Assembly (NCBI GenBank): GCA_029786595.1
Contig: JAFLXO010000005.1
Span: forward strand, 4,652 to 59,980
Direction: 5' to 3'
Source: Nitrososphaerota archaeon
Lineage (GTDB): Archaea > Thermoproteota > Nitrososphaeria > Conexivisphaerales > UBA164
Length of the DNA: 55,329 bases
Shown here: positions 43,388 through 51,395 of the stretch, piece after piece
How positions within the stretch are numbered: position 1 is the stretch's first letter
Layout of the letters: each line of letters starts with the position of its first letter
Program-made: the position numbers and the translations under genes
Notes under the pieces: model-generated
Database searches by the model: none
What the model saw: only the letters and a program-made list of their open reading frames with translations
Told to the model about the DNA's origin: nothing

Positions 43388-43951
43388 ATGAGTTATGAAC
43401 CGTACGTGCTTTATTACGGGAGCAATTTTTTTAACAGGGCGAAAAAGGTTTATTCAATAGGCATGCTGGACAAGCCGTTTGGAAAGATCCTTAAAAAATA
43501 CGGAGAAAACTCAACGTTTTTGAATAGAGAGCAGGCTTCTCAGCTGCTCGATTCGTTTTCAAGACAAAGCTCGATAACTGTTTCTAACGCGCAGATCATG
43601 AAAAATCTGTTGGAGGTTCTTTTCCTTCCTACTTCTCTATTGTACAGTTATTTTAAGAAGCTTTCTTTTGCGGAAGCACACGAATTAGATGATCTTATTG
43701 TAATGGAGTTCATGGGGTCCCAGACAAAGCCTTTCAAGCTTACTCCGCTTTTAATTTACATGTGGTTCTTAATCCCAAAATCCGAAGAGGGATACACGCA
43801 TTCTATCAATTTGATGAAGAGAATAAAGGACGATGTAGGGGTCCCCCCAATCGATAAGGAGGAATGGGACGATCTAAAACCATTGATCGAAAAATTCTCC
43901 AGAGCGCTGCCTGTTCGCGGGTCAGCGGAAAACCTGTGGGAAAAGCTTTAA
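43388..43951 (+). CDS. Unknown soluble protein
   Basis: 187 residues, mostly alpha-helical, with no membrane segment or signal peptide and no motif I recognise. It begins MSYEPYVLYYGSNFFNRAKK. It lies between the deleted replicon and surface protein genes, has its own promoter, and two perfect palindromes upstream, which suggests regulated expression. It could be an accessory gene brought by the mobile element. Confidence 0.65.
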   Translation: MSYEPYVLYYGSNFFNRAKKVYSIGMLDKPFGKILKKYGENSTFLNREQASQLLDSFSRQSSITVSNAQIMKNLLEVLFLPTSLLYSYFKKLSFAEAHELDDLIVMEFMGSQTKPFKLTPLLIYMWFLIPKSEEGYTHSINLMKRIKDDVGVPPIDKEEWDDLKPLIEKFSRALPVRGSAENLWEKL

Positions 43952-44156
43952 GATCGATTCCTTGTTTTAAATCGTTAAACGTATAAGGCCGCTTATCGTA
44001 CGGCCTGTTTAATCTGAAAGCATAGCAGGATTTTGTCCTCCAGCCTTGAGCTGACCATGGATCTTAAATTACCTTGGATTACCCTTCTTTTTCGTTTTTT
44101 AAAACGCCCGATCAAAGGCGCATTAAGGGTACAGTCAGCGTACTTGGCGGCGTAGC

Positions 44157-44331
44157 CTACCAATGCAAGCATTTTGACGTCCTCCCCTTGTAAGCCTTGG
44201 CGGCCATGTACCTTCCGTAAAGCCATATCATTAAAAAAAGCAGGAAGGGCTCTAGGAACGGCATAAAAAACAGTATTATATCTAAAATTGTACCCGCTAT
44301 GCCAGGGGATATGGCCTGCAGCTAATGGAAT
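44157..44331 (-). pseudogene. Small membrane protein, 5' end broken
   Basis: Frame open from a TAG at 44332 down to the stop at 44157. It codes a hydrophobic segment, IAGTILDIILFFMPFLEPFL followed by LFLMIWLYGRYMAAKAY. The first ATG in frame is 44264. In the next frame an ATG near 44377 gives MRGRKIKKLNSIS, which would join this segment with a 1-nt shift, so either a frameshift mutation or a non-ATG start. The longer frame at 43993-44226 on the same strand is less protein-like. Confidence 0.35.
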
Positions 44332-44579
44332 TTAATTTCTTTATCTTTCTGCCCCTCATTTTTGAACGATGTTATGCCCGTAAGCCGGATTAGGATGTAT
44401 ACGAAATACACATTATGTTGCCTTTCCATACATGTTAATTTTATTTTATTTATTAATAATGAACATCACTGCGGCGCAGGATAACTAGCTAAAAGATCAG
44501 AACGGTATCTAAAAAATTACCTGTTTCATTAAGCTTTTTGAAAGCGTCTGCGTATAAGACCGTTTGAAATTTCTTAAAT

Positions 44580-45320
44580 TCAAACGGTAACTTTCTGCTG
44601 CAGATTGGAGGTCTGCCCGTCGAGATAAATCGCATAGTAGCTAACATATACGCTCTGGCCAGAACTAAGTGACGTGACGTTTGACAGTGTCCCAGTGTAG
44701 CTCTGCCCAGGTTTAAGGTCTGTCAAATCTATCTGATAGGTTTGTCCGCCAGAGATCAAATGCGCCTGCGCGTACATTATTTCATCAGTGCCATTGTTAT
44801 AAAAGGTAACAGCCCAGGTTGCCAAAGAGCTGCCGGATGTCAAGCTTATTTTATCGCTTTTAACAAGAAATGAATCATTAACGGGACCCAGCTCAGTCAG
44901 GGTTATAGATTTATTGAAGCTTTGATAGGCACCGTTTGTAAAGTATATTTTTATATTGGACGTATACTGTTGACCGTAGTAAACAGTTATAGAAGGTCCA
45001 GTTGTATACGCTGCTATCATACCAGCGCTGACCGGGCCAACATATATCATTGTTTGAAGAAGGGCTGTGCCGTTATAGAGTTCCGAAGTAATGTTTTCAA
45101 TGCTAATTGTACCTGTATTTTTTACAGTTATTGTCTGTGCAGCATTAGACGTAGTAGCCGCTAAAGTATCGTTTAAAATTTCTGCCGAATATGAAACCGC
45201 TGGTTGGCCGTTTGAGCCTTTATTATTCAAGCTTCCTGATCTGTATGTATTTTCAACGAATGCTGCCGCTATTAAAACCAGCACAACCACTATTATAATA
45301 GTTAATGTCTTAACTTTCAT
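44580..45320 (-). CDS. Membrane-anchored extracytoplasmic protein
   Basis: 246 residues: MKVK, one membrane helix (about residues 5-22), then two or more beta-sandwich domains with sequons (NDT, NIT, NGT, NKS, NDS, NVT). The second half, WAVTFYNNGTDEIMYAQAHL and TDLKPGQSYTGTL, resembles archaeal adhesin-like beta domains. A TATA element, ATATTTAAAA, lies 26 nt upstream. It shares its architecture with the proteins at 14492 and 40006. No enzymatic feature. Confidence 0.7.
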   Translation of the reverse strand: MKVKTLTIIIVVVLVLIAAAFVENTYRSGSLNNKGSNGQPAVSYSAEILNDTLAATTSNAAQTITVKNTGTISIENITSELYNGTALLQTMIYVGPVSAGMIAAYTTGPSITVYYGQQYTSNIKIYFTNGAYQSFNKSITLTELGPVNDSFLVKSDKISLTSGSSLATWAVTFYNNGTDEIMYAQAHLISGGQTYQIDLTDLKPGQSYTGTLSNVTSLSSGQSVYVSYYAIYLDGQTSNLQQKVTV

Positions 45321-45340
45321 ACGACCAATTTTATTTTGGG

Positions 45341-45350
45341 ATATTTAAAA
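45341..45350 (-). promoter_or_regulatory. TATA box for anchored protein 44580
   Basis: Minus strand TTTTAAATAT centred 26 nt before ATG 45320. Confidence 0.6.
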
Positions 45351-45517
45351 ATTTTTTGCCCCTTTGGGCCTTGGAAAACGGTTGCAGATTATCAGCCCAG
45401 CGCGGGCCTGGGTTAGAACGGCGCAGATCAGCCCCATCCAATATACGCATATCCGGGGCACAGCGTTCAAAGGACACGGTCTATCGATCGATCAAGCAAA
45501 CAAATGATGTACGGAAA

Positions 45518-45642
45518 TTTACCGCTAAATTGAAGGTGTAAAAATCAGAGGAGGGGGTTATGTAAAACATTATCAGGATGTTTTACATGACCCGCTGAAC
45601 GCCGCTCCTCAGCAGGCAAAGGGTTAGGCGGTGCCCAGAGGA
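45518..45642 (+). repeat. Isolated copy of the replicon left end
   Basis: About 118-125 nt matching 48240-48366 with only a handful of differences. It includes the inverted repeat ATGTAAAACAT (45560-45570) and ATGTTTTACAT (45578-45588), separated by 7 nt. It stands alone, about 2.7 kb before the intact copy. 45356-45517 holds nothing else I recognise. Confidence 0.85.
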
Positions 45643-45742
45643 TGCTCCAAAAAACGCTTAGGTAGGTAAAAACGTTTGCAAATCGTTGAGCTGCGCCAAA
45701 TATCAAGAGTTTCAATGCTATCAATGGTTTTCCATTTTCCAT
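45545..45742 (-). CDS. Small hydrophobic protein ending inside the repeat
   Basis: 65 residues: MENGKPLIALKLLIFGAAQR, a hydrophobic middle (NVFTYLSVFWSILWAPP), then a polar tail encoded by the replicon-end repeat. TATA GGTTAAATAGGG at 45760-45771 is 24 nt from the ATG. By position it is the counterpart of the 40-residue protein at 48346, but in a different frame of the repeat. It may be a gene whose end was replaced by the repeat. Confidence 0.35.
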   Translation of the reverse strand: MENGKPLIALKLLIFGAAQRFANVFTYLSVFWSILWAPPNPLPAEERRSAGHVKHPDNVLHNPLL

Positions 45743-45759
45743 TGCTCTAACTTTTTTGC

Positions 45760-45771
45760 CCTATTTAACCC
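45760..45771 (-). promoter_or_regulatory. TATA box for gene 45545
   Basis: Minus strand GGTTAAATAGGG, 24 nt before ATG 45742. Confidence 0.5.
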
Positions 45772-46211
45772 CCTACTCCTATTTCCCTTTGCCTCGGGGA
45801 GCAAGATGTAATTTTAATGAAAGGATGAGGTAATTATACGGAGCTTGAATGGGGATGGAAAGTCAGAAGAAGGGAGTATGGAAAAGCGTTGATATCCTTG
45901 ATACCTTGATGTTTGGGCTGCGCCCGCCTTCTGGCACAGTACCATATACCGTGTATTCTTCTTATTATTGATCGTCCTATTGATATTATGCGCCGAGTAT
46001 GCCCTATATTTTTCAGGGCGGCGGTGCGCGAGCTTGGGACATATGCCCTGTAGCTATCACGCCGCTGGTGATAGAAGACCTTTACCGTCAGACCTGAAAT
46101 ATGTCTGAGGCCTTCAATAGTGAAGGTGTGTACGGGCCTTAGGTAATGGCTGCTCCAGAACATGCGTTAAATTTTTTTACAAACCTCAAACCAACTCGCC
46201 AGTTAATGAAG
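45772..46211. other. Gap without a supported gene
   Basis: Short frames on both strands (for example 45834-46163 on the minus strand) have no protein-like composition. Fragments such as IDRPIDIMRRVCPIFFRAAV on the plus strand hint at a decayed gene, but none can be named. Confidence 0.4.
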
Positions 46212-46223
46212 CATTTATATAAG
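46212..46223 (+). promoter_or_regulatory. TATA box for the Nmad pair
   Basis: CATTTATATAAG centred 26 nt before ATG 46244. Confidence 0.65.
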
Positions 46224-46243
46224 AATGGATATATATAGGAATT

Positions 46244-46963
46244 ATGTGCTTAGGTAACGGTCAAGAAGCACTTCATCAGAATGTATCTGACGGGGAATTT
46301 TTTAATAAAATTGATGTAACAAAGGGGGAACTTGAAAGGAAGTTGGAAAAGTACAAGGCAGAGGAGGTTTATGCTTACATAGTACAATCTGTTGAATATG
46401 ACGGGTCAAAATTTTTACAGGCTGCCACAGGGCCGAACTTTGAAGGAGGGATAATAACTCTGTGTACATGTAAGCATAGGATGCGAGCCAGCAGTAGAAA
46501 GGTGAAAGAAGGATGGAAGTCAACCTGGATAGCGGGCTTTACGGGCCAACGCTTATTCAGGGATGGGCGGAATTATCTGTTCTATCTGATGCGCGTGGGG
46601 GAAGCGTTTCCGTCACAGAAAGCCCTTTGGGACAGCCTGGATACACATACACGGGAAGTGAAGAACGCTCTACATAACCCACTGGGCGACCTGTATCAAC
46701 CCAAGCCGTCCCCTGAATTTAAGAGTGAATATGAATGGGGCAGTTACTATGAACCCTGCAAGGACCATGATCACCGTAAGGATGGTATATGGAAAGGCGA
46801 TATAGATTATAAAGGTTTACACCCTTCCCTATTGCTCGGGGAAAAGGATAACAGCTACCTGTGGTTTGATAAGAGTAGGGCCCCAAGCTACAAAGGCGAC
46901 GGAAAGCAGTTCCGGCAGAAGAAATTCAATAGCTTGGAGGCATTCCTCAGGGAGCTCAGATAA
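46244..46963 (+). CDS. Nmad2-like protein (nucleotide-modification-associated)
   Basis: 239 residues. The central segment resembles Nmad2 domains: YAYIVQSVEYDG, then GGIITLCTCKHRMRASSRKV, a basic WIAGFTG strand, and YLFYLMRVGEAFPSQKALWD. Known Nmad2 proteins share the pattern TLA-x-CKP-x-IR and GDWIVG, and are predicted to act with modified nucleotides or DNA. The C-terminus (LHPSLLLGEKDNSYLWFDKS) looks like a second small region. It is co-transcribed with an Nmad3-like gene 14 nt downstream, from a leaderless promoter. Substrate and activity are unknown. Confidence 0.6.
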   Translation: MCLGNGQEALHQNVSDGEFFNKIDVTKGELERKLEKYKAEEVYAYIVQSVEYDGSKFLQAATGPNFEGGIITLCTCKHRMRASSRKVKEGWKSTWIAGFTGQRLFRDGRNYLFYLMRVGEAFPSQKALWDSLDTHTREVKNALHNPLGDLYQPKPSPEFKSEYEWGSYYEPCKDHDHRKDGIWKGDIDYKGLHPSLLLGEKDNSYLWFDKSRAPSYKGDGKQFRQKKFNSLEAFLRELR

Positions 46964-46977
46964 TCTGTGTCACGGAC

Positions 46978-47643
46978 ATGTCATGCATACTGATCAATGT
47001 CGGGTCCGGAGGGTCTAATCCGAACGGCAGGGGGAGAATATTTGATGACGGAACCTATGAATACCTGCCACTTCCGGAGCAGGAAAGGACCAGTGAGAAA
47101 ATTCCCACTTACAGGGACATCGGGTTCGAAAAGGTAAAATTCCCTGATATTGCAGTTCACCTTGACCCTGAATTCGAGACCTATACATATGGTCATGTCA
47201 TAAGGGGGTTCGGGGACGTAAGGCTCTTCGTGGGTCTCAAAGCCGGCGGCATGCTCGTCTTTTACTCGACCCTTCAGAATGGCCACCATTGGGCACCATA
47301 CATAATAGGGTACTTCTTCGTTGACCGGGCCATAGATTGCAGGAATTTTCAGGCCTCGGATATCTTCGCTCTCAGATCCGAGGGCTTTCAGAATAACGCC
47401 CATCTGAAGAGGATTGACCCTCAGGTTGATTTTCTGGTCAAAGGCGATGATAACTCCAGATTGCTGAAGAAGGCCTTTCGGATGACAGAAACAACGGAGC
47501 CGCTCGCCCTGCGAAAATCATTGAGAAACCTTCTATTCACGCCTAGCGGGCGGGCAATTGGCGACAGAAAACCATGGTACAGGTGGACGCTGATCTGTAA
47601 AAACCCTTCAGAACTCCTACAGGTCATTGCAGAAGACAGTTAA
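46978..47643 (+). CDS. Nmad3-like protein (nucleotide-modification-associated)
   Basis: 221 residues. It shows Nmad3-type features: RGRIFDDGTYEYLPLPE, VHLDPEFETYTYGHV, FGDVRLFVGLKAGGMLVFYS and YIIGYFFVDRA. Nmad3 proteins are predicted to bind or process modified nucleotides and are often near Nmad2. The C-terminal 70 residues are basic. It follows the Nmad2-like gene with a 14-nt gap and lies in an accessory region next to a replicon, so a role in mobile-element or defence biology is plausible but unproven. Confidence 0.6.
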   Translation: MSCILINVGSGGSNPNGRGRIFDDGTYEYLPLPEQERTSEKIPTYRDIGFEKVKFPDIAVHLDPEFETYTYGHVIRGFGDVRLFVGLKAGGMLVFYSTLQNGHHWAPYIIGYFFVDRAIDCRNFQASDIFALRSEGFQNNAHLKRIDPQVDFLVKGDDNSRLLKKAFRMTETTEPLALRKSLRNLLFTPSGRAIGDRKPWYRWTLICKNPSELLQVIAEDS

Positions 47644-47645
47644 TA

Positions 47646-47774
47646 TTAGCTTTCCGATTTCATTAACGCATCATTGATGTTTACATCCATGATCGAACAT
47701 AAAGGTTCTAGGTACTTCTGGACATCCAAGGGCGAAGATTGAACATTACCAGTACTCCGAACTAGAATGACCAT
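47646..47774 (-). CDS. 42-residue protein, unknown
   Basis: A short frame opening MVILVRSTGNVQSSPLDVQK, acidic towards the end (DVNINDALMKSES). A TATA-like CCTATATAATAA lies about 32 nt upstream. It converges on the Nmad3-like gene with a 2-nt gap. It may be a small gene or the end of a lost one. Confidence 0.3.
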   Translation of the reverse strand: MVILVRSTGNVQSSPLDVQKYLEPLCSIMDVNINDALMKSES

Positions 47775-48035
47775 CTAATCATGCCATAGAAATCGATTCT
47801 TTATTATATAGGGAATGCAGCCATATTGAACCTCATCCACATAAATACAATAATAATAAATCTGGAATATTTGAAAGACAGAAAGCCCTATTTCTTAAGT
47901 TTATAAACTGAGTTGGTTACGAATTAGACTTTGCTTTTGAGAATACCCAGAGGGCACCGTGGGCAGTGCTGCCGACGTAGCTGCTAATTTTTATTTTCTG
48001 CGTTTGGGGGAGCTATAATAAGCTTCATATATATA

Positions 48036-48197
48036 TTGAGCGAGGAACTCAAGCTACTTGGAGTCAGGAAATTTCCTATGACTTCAAAAAGCATATGTAA
48101 TAAAATAGACACATATAAATCATTACTTTACCTTTTTGCAGTTGAATCAAAATTTGGGTCTTTGTTATCTGTGATGATCGCCATGTTCGATGCATAG
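48036..48197 (+). pseudogene. C-terminal fragment of a membrane-associated protein
   Basis: From a TTG the frame reads LSEELKLLGVRKFPMTSKSI and ends SLLSVMIAMFDA. Further upstream, up to a TAA, it stays open and hydrophobic (FLFSAFGGAIISFIYI), without an ATG. Probably the remnant of a larger gene. 47775-48035 otherwise holds nothing recognisable. Confidence 0.3.
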
Positions 48198-48239
48198 GAA
48201 GGCAATATCGGAGGAGAGTAATATGGTTTTATGGTGAGG

Positions 48240-48366
48240 TTTACCGCTAAATTGAAGGTGTAAAAATCAGAGGATAGGGTTATGTAAAACATTATCAGGA
48301 TGTTTTACATGACTCGCTCAACGCCGCTCCTCAGCAGGCAAAGGGTTAGGCGGTGCCCACACCGCC
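48240..48366 (+). repeat. Left end of replicon with inverted repeat
   Basis: The 11-bp arms ATGTAAAACAT (48282-48292) and ATGTTTTACAT (48300-48310) form a perfect inverted repeat around TATCAGG. The block is nearly identical to 45518-45642 and partly present at 42735. Read on the minus strand it is the 3' region of the small membrane protein gene, so the hairpin could end that transcript, or serve as an origin or recombination site. Confidence 0.85.
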
Positions 48367-48468
48367 AGACATTATTTTTTTGAAAACCATGGACAGGGCG
48401 GACAAGACGGCGCCCAGTATTAATGCTATCAATGTCCTTCCAAATATTTTTCTAAAAACCCCTGACAT
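48346..48468 (-). CDS. 40-residue single-helix membrane protein of the replicon
   Basis: Too short for most ORF cutoffs. It opens MSGVFRKIFGRTLIALILGA, continues VLSALSMVFKKIM and ends SGGVGTA. One membrane helix lies between basic flanks. The C-terminus is preserved in the deleted replicon copy (KKIMAGGVGTA), which supports real coding. A strong TATA GCTTATATAGGG lies at 48557-48568, giving a leader of about 70 nt that holds three 9-bp iterons. Divergent from the replication gene. Possible roles: membrane attachment of replication, or a toxin-like function. Confidence 0.6.
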   Translation of the reverse strand: MSGVFRKIFGRTLIALILGAVLSALSMVFKKIMSGGVGTA

Positions 48469-48496
48469 GGTTGGTTTTCTGGGTAGGGATCAAGCG

Positions 48497-48523
48497 TGTC
48501 AACCCTGTCAACCCTGTCATGGG
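48497..48523 (+). repeat. Iteron triplet 1
   Basis: Three 9-bp direct repeats in a row: TGTCAACCC, TGTCAACCC and TGTCATGGG. They lie between the small membrane gene and its promoter. Likely binding sites for the replication protein or a regulator. Confidence 0.7.
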
Positions 48524-48556
48524 GTTGGTATACTGTTACCCCCTAACCTTTACTCA

Positions 48557-48568
48557 CCCTATATAAGC
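48557..48568 (-). promoter_or_regulatory. TATA box for small membrane protein
   Basis: Minus strand GCTTATATAGGG. It predicts transcription start near 48538, upstream of iteron triplet 1. Confidence 0.55.
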
Positions 48569-48676
48569 TCCCTTTTTTTCTCTTGGTTTGTGTTTAAAAA
48601 CCGCTGTTTTTACATGTGGAATAAGGGGTTTAAATAGGGCAGTGGAAATTTAAGGGGCTACAATATGGCACCCCCC

Positions 48677-48703
48677 TGACAGCCCTGACAGGGGTGACAC
48701 GGT
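48677..48703 (+). repeat. Iteron triplet 2
   Basis: TGACAGCCC, TGACAGGGG and TGACACGGT in a row, same 9-bp period as triplet 1 and related to it (TG-T/A-CA core). Located just before the replication gene; a further CCCTGTCATG is at 48724-48733. Typical of a plasmid-like origin or autoregulatory operator. Confidence 0.7.
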
Positions 48704-48734
48704 CATCCGAACCCCAAGGGCGACCCTGTCATGC

Positions 48735-48743
48735 CTTTTAAGC
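48735..48743 (+). promoter_or_regulatory. TATA box for replication protein
   Basis: CTTTTAAGC centred 25 nt before ATG 48764. A second TATA-like GGTTTAAATAGG lies near 48630. Confidence 0.65.
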
Positions 48744-48763
48744 AAATTTTTGCATGCGTGCGC

Positions 48764-51214
48764 ATGTCGGCCAAGATCGATTTTGACATGGGCCTCAACG
48801 TCATCCCGCTCGAACAGGGGAAAAAGACCCCCGCCGTGGATTGGAAGAATTTTCAAACGCGCCATCTCTCTCAGGAGGAGTTTAATGAGTGGTTCGGGCA
48901 GGACCCGAACCGTAACCATGCGGTGATAGGCGGCGTCACATCCCACAACCTCGTGGTGCTCGATTTTGAGGCGTGGAATGATTTTGTGGCCTTCTTCCCG
49001 GAGTGGGAGAGGCTGGCGAAGACCACCCGCGTCGTGAAGACGCCCCATGGCGGCGCCCATGTATATTATTATACACAGGAGGAGGTCCAGCGCAGGATCA
49101 AGGTGTTTGGCGACAAACATCAGGTTGACGTGTGCGGGTGGGGCGGCTATGTATGCGGGATCGGCACGGTCATCGACCATGCGCTGTGCGACAAAAAGAA
49201 GTGCCACATAGATTCCGGCAAGAGCACGTACGAAGCCGTCGGGACCATGGACATTTCGGTAGTCGGAAAGGGGCTCCTCGCATCTTTCCTTGATCGAGGC
49301 CGGAGGCTGGGCTGGCAGGTTGAGGTGCTGAAGGACACCAGGCCCGAGAGGGACACCTTTGATCACCTGCTCACCGTGGATGGCCGGCTGAACGGCCTCT
49401 TCAACGGCGACATTGAAGGATATGCGTCCCGCTCTGAGGCTGAATTTGCGCTCGTCATAAGGCTGATCAGCTACGGCTTCAGCGATGAGCAGATCAACCG
49501 AATAATGAAAGATTCAAGGATAGGCAAGTGGAACGAGTCCGAACAGTATGCCGAATACACGCTGCGGAAGGCGCACGAATGGATCGTGCGCGATCGCTCC
49601 GTGACTGCGGACGAATCGCCGTCCCTCCTAGGCCTCGGCAACCCCTCGGACGCGGCCGACCACGTCCTCGAGCGCTTTCATATCATCACCACGGACGACG
49701 GCCTGTACGTATACGACGAAGGGCTGGGGATGTACAGGCAGGGGATGGAGAAGGCGATCCAGGCGTGGGCCGAGCAGCAGGCCCGTGTTTCAGGCGGCAA
49801 TATATCACTTCGTTACATTGCTGAAATGTTTGGCCACATACAGCGCAGGACCTATGAGCGCGATATAGCGGACAACACGGATGTGTTCCACCTGAAAAAC
49901 GGCATACTGAACATGAAGACCGGTGAATTTATCGACCACACGCCCGATAAGGCGTATTTCTCCGCAATCCAGCTTCCGGTGAAGTACGACCCGAAGGCGA
50001 AGTGCCCGCTGATATTGAAGTTCATTTCTGAAATCGTCTACCCCGAAGACATCGCCGTCATTCAGGAGTTCACAGGCTACATGTTCTACCGTGGATATCC
50101 GGTGGCAGCTGCGCTGCTGCTCGTGGGCGGCGGCAGCAACGGCAAGTCCACACTGATCAGCCTGATCAAGGCCCTTCTGGGGCCATCGAACATCGCCACG
50201 TGCAGCCTTCAGGAGCTGGAGTACAACCACTTCGCCAAGGCCGACCTCGTGGGCAAGCTTGCTAACCTCTTTGCTGACCTGTCCGACGTGGCGCTGAAGT
50301 CCACGGGGGTGTTCAAGATGCTCACCGGCGGCGACCCGATCACCGCTGAGCGAAAGTACGGCCAGCGGTCCCCGTTCGTGAACTATGCAAAGCTCGTTTT
50401 CAGCGCGAACAAGGTTCCGATGGCATACGACGACAGCGATGCGTTCTTCCGGCGTTTCATCATCGTCAAGTTCCCGATGACGTTCAACAAAAGGACCGCC
50501 GACGCCCGGCTGCTTGAGAAGCTCACGACCGAGGAGGAGCTGTCCGGCCTCCTGAACTGGGGGCTTGAAGGCCTGCGGCGCCTCATGGACAACGGGTTCG
50601 TGTTCTCGAATTCCAAGAGCGTAGAGGAGATAAAGGACGAATACATCAGGATGTCAAACCCTGTGGAGGCGTTTTTCATGGACATGGTGGAGGAGGACCC
50701 GGAGAAGCGCATCGCCAAGGCTGACCTCTATCAGGCGTATGTAAGCTACTGCAAGGCGAGGAAGCTGGCGCCCGTAACTATGCCCACCTTCTTCCTGAAC
50801 GTGAAGAAGAACGGCCGCAACTACAGCGAGACGAGGTTAACATCCGAAGAGAACGGAAGGAAGGTGCGGTACAGCGCCTTTCTGGGGATCGCGCTGAAGT
50901 CCAGCGGTTCAGGTGAGCGGCCTTTAGATGCTACTCCCGTAGTACAACCGGCAAAGGATACGGAACCCGAAGCGGCTAAACCGGAGGCTAGGTCAGAGGC
51001 TAGGTCAGAGGCCAAGCCAGAGGCCAAGTTGGAGGCCAAGCCGGCAGACGAGAGGGCCGCGGAGGCGCCCGATACAGCGCCAGCGAAAACTGATAGCGCC
51101 CCGGGCTTTGATGTGGTCAACGACGTTGCCGCAGGCGTGCAGATATACCGGTGCAGGGAGTGCGGGGCCCTTGTCAAGAAGGAATACATGTCCGACCACC
51201 TGAAGCAGCACTAG
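48764..51214 (+). CDS. Replication protein: Prim-Pol primase-polymerase plus SF3 helicase
   Basis: 816 residues from the leaderless start. The N-terminal 190 residues are a bifunctional primase-polymerase: GLNVIPLEQGKKTPAVDWK, HNLVVLDFEAWND (catalytic acidic pair) and TPHGGAHVYYY. A D5-like linker follows, then an SF3 helicase with Walker A GGGSNGKSTL (about residue 455), Walker B-like LANLFADLSD and the motif KLVFSANKVPM. The C-terminus has a Pro/Glu/Ala/Lys repeat region (EAKPEA-like) and ends in CRECGALVKKEYMSDHLKQH, a small zinc-finger-like tail. It should prime and unwind replicon DNA at the iterons. The frame also contains an ATG at 48731, before the TATA box. Confidence 0.9.
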   Translation: MSAKIDFDMGLNVIPLEQGKKTPAVDWKNFQTRHLSQEEFNEWFGQDPNRNHAVIGGVTSHNLVVLDFEAWNDFVAFFPEWERLAKTTRVVKTPHGGAHVYYYTQEEVQRRIKVFGDKHQVDVCGWGGYVCGIGTVIDHALCDKKKCHIDSGKSTYEAVGTMDISVVGKGLLASFLDRGRRLGWQVEVLKDTRPERDTFDHLLTVDGRLNGLFNGDIEGYASRSEAEFALVIRLISYGFSDEQINRIMKDSRIGKWNESEQYAEYTLRKAHEWIVRDRSVTADESPSLLGLGNPSDAADHVLERFHIITTDDGLYVYDEGLGMYRQGMEKAIQAWAEQQARVSGGNISLRYIAEMFGHIQRRTYERDIADNTDVFHLKNGILNMKTGEFIDHTPDKAYFSAIQLPVKYDPKAKCPLILKFISEIVYPEDIAVIQEFTGYMFYRGYPVAAALLLVGGGSNGKSTLISLIKALLGPSNIATCSLQELEYNHFAKADLVGKLANLFADLSDVALKSTGVFKMLTGGDPITAERKYGQRSPFVNYAKLVFSANKVPMAYDDSDAFFRRFIIVKFPMTFNKRTADARLLEKLTTEEELSGLLNWGLEGLRRLMDNGFVFSNSKSVEEIKDEYIRMSNPVEAFFMDMVEEDPEKRIAKADLYQAYVSYCKARKLAPVTMPTFFLNVKKNGRNYSETRLTSEENGRKVRYSAFLGIALKSSGSGERPLDATPVVQPAKDTEPEAAKPEARSEARSEAKPEAKLEAKPADERAAEAPDTAPAKTDSAPGFDVVNDVAAGVQIYRCRECGALVKKEYMSDHLKQH

Positions 51215-51330
51215 GGACGGCCTGGATTTTCCCACTGGATATATACTTCACATAAGGGTTTGAACTCCATGCCCAATATCCTTATGTGCAATTATTGGCA
51301 TAATGTCATGTTAACTTGATTGAGCGAAGC
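51156..51330 (+). repeat. Right end of replicon
   Basis: Matches 42847-43020: the last codons of the replication gene and about 115 nt after it, including GGGTTTGAACT and CCCAATATCCTTA. It defines the right boundary near 51330. No flanking target duplication or integrase gene is evident. Confidence 0.75.
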
Positions 51331-51362
51331 GTCCAATTTGTCTTGAAATGGATTTCAGGTAA

Positions 51363-51375
51363 AAATATATAAATT
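51363..51375 (+). promoter_or_regulatory. TATA box for nucleoside-phosphorylase-like gene
   Basis: AAATATATAAATT centred 27 nt before ATG 51396. Confidence 0.65.
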
Positions 51376-51395
51376 TAATTATGTATTAGGCATCA

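Noticed and set aside
43993-44226. 77-codon minus-strand frame
   Set aside because: The neighbouring frame encodes a clear membrane segment over the same DNA, so this one is probably a shadow.
45834-46163. 109-codon minus-strand frame
   Set aside because: Composition rich in His, Arg and Ser without pattern; no promoter at a fitting distance.
48353-48637. 94-codon plus-strand frame over the replicon left end
   Set aside because: Antisense to the 40-residue membrane protein, which has better coding evidence and a conserved C-terminus.
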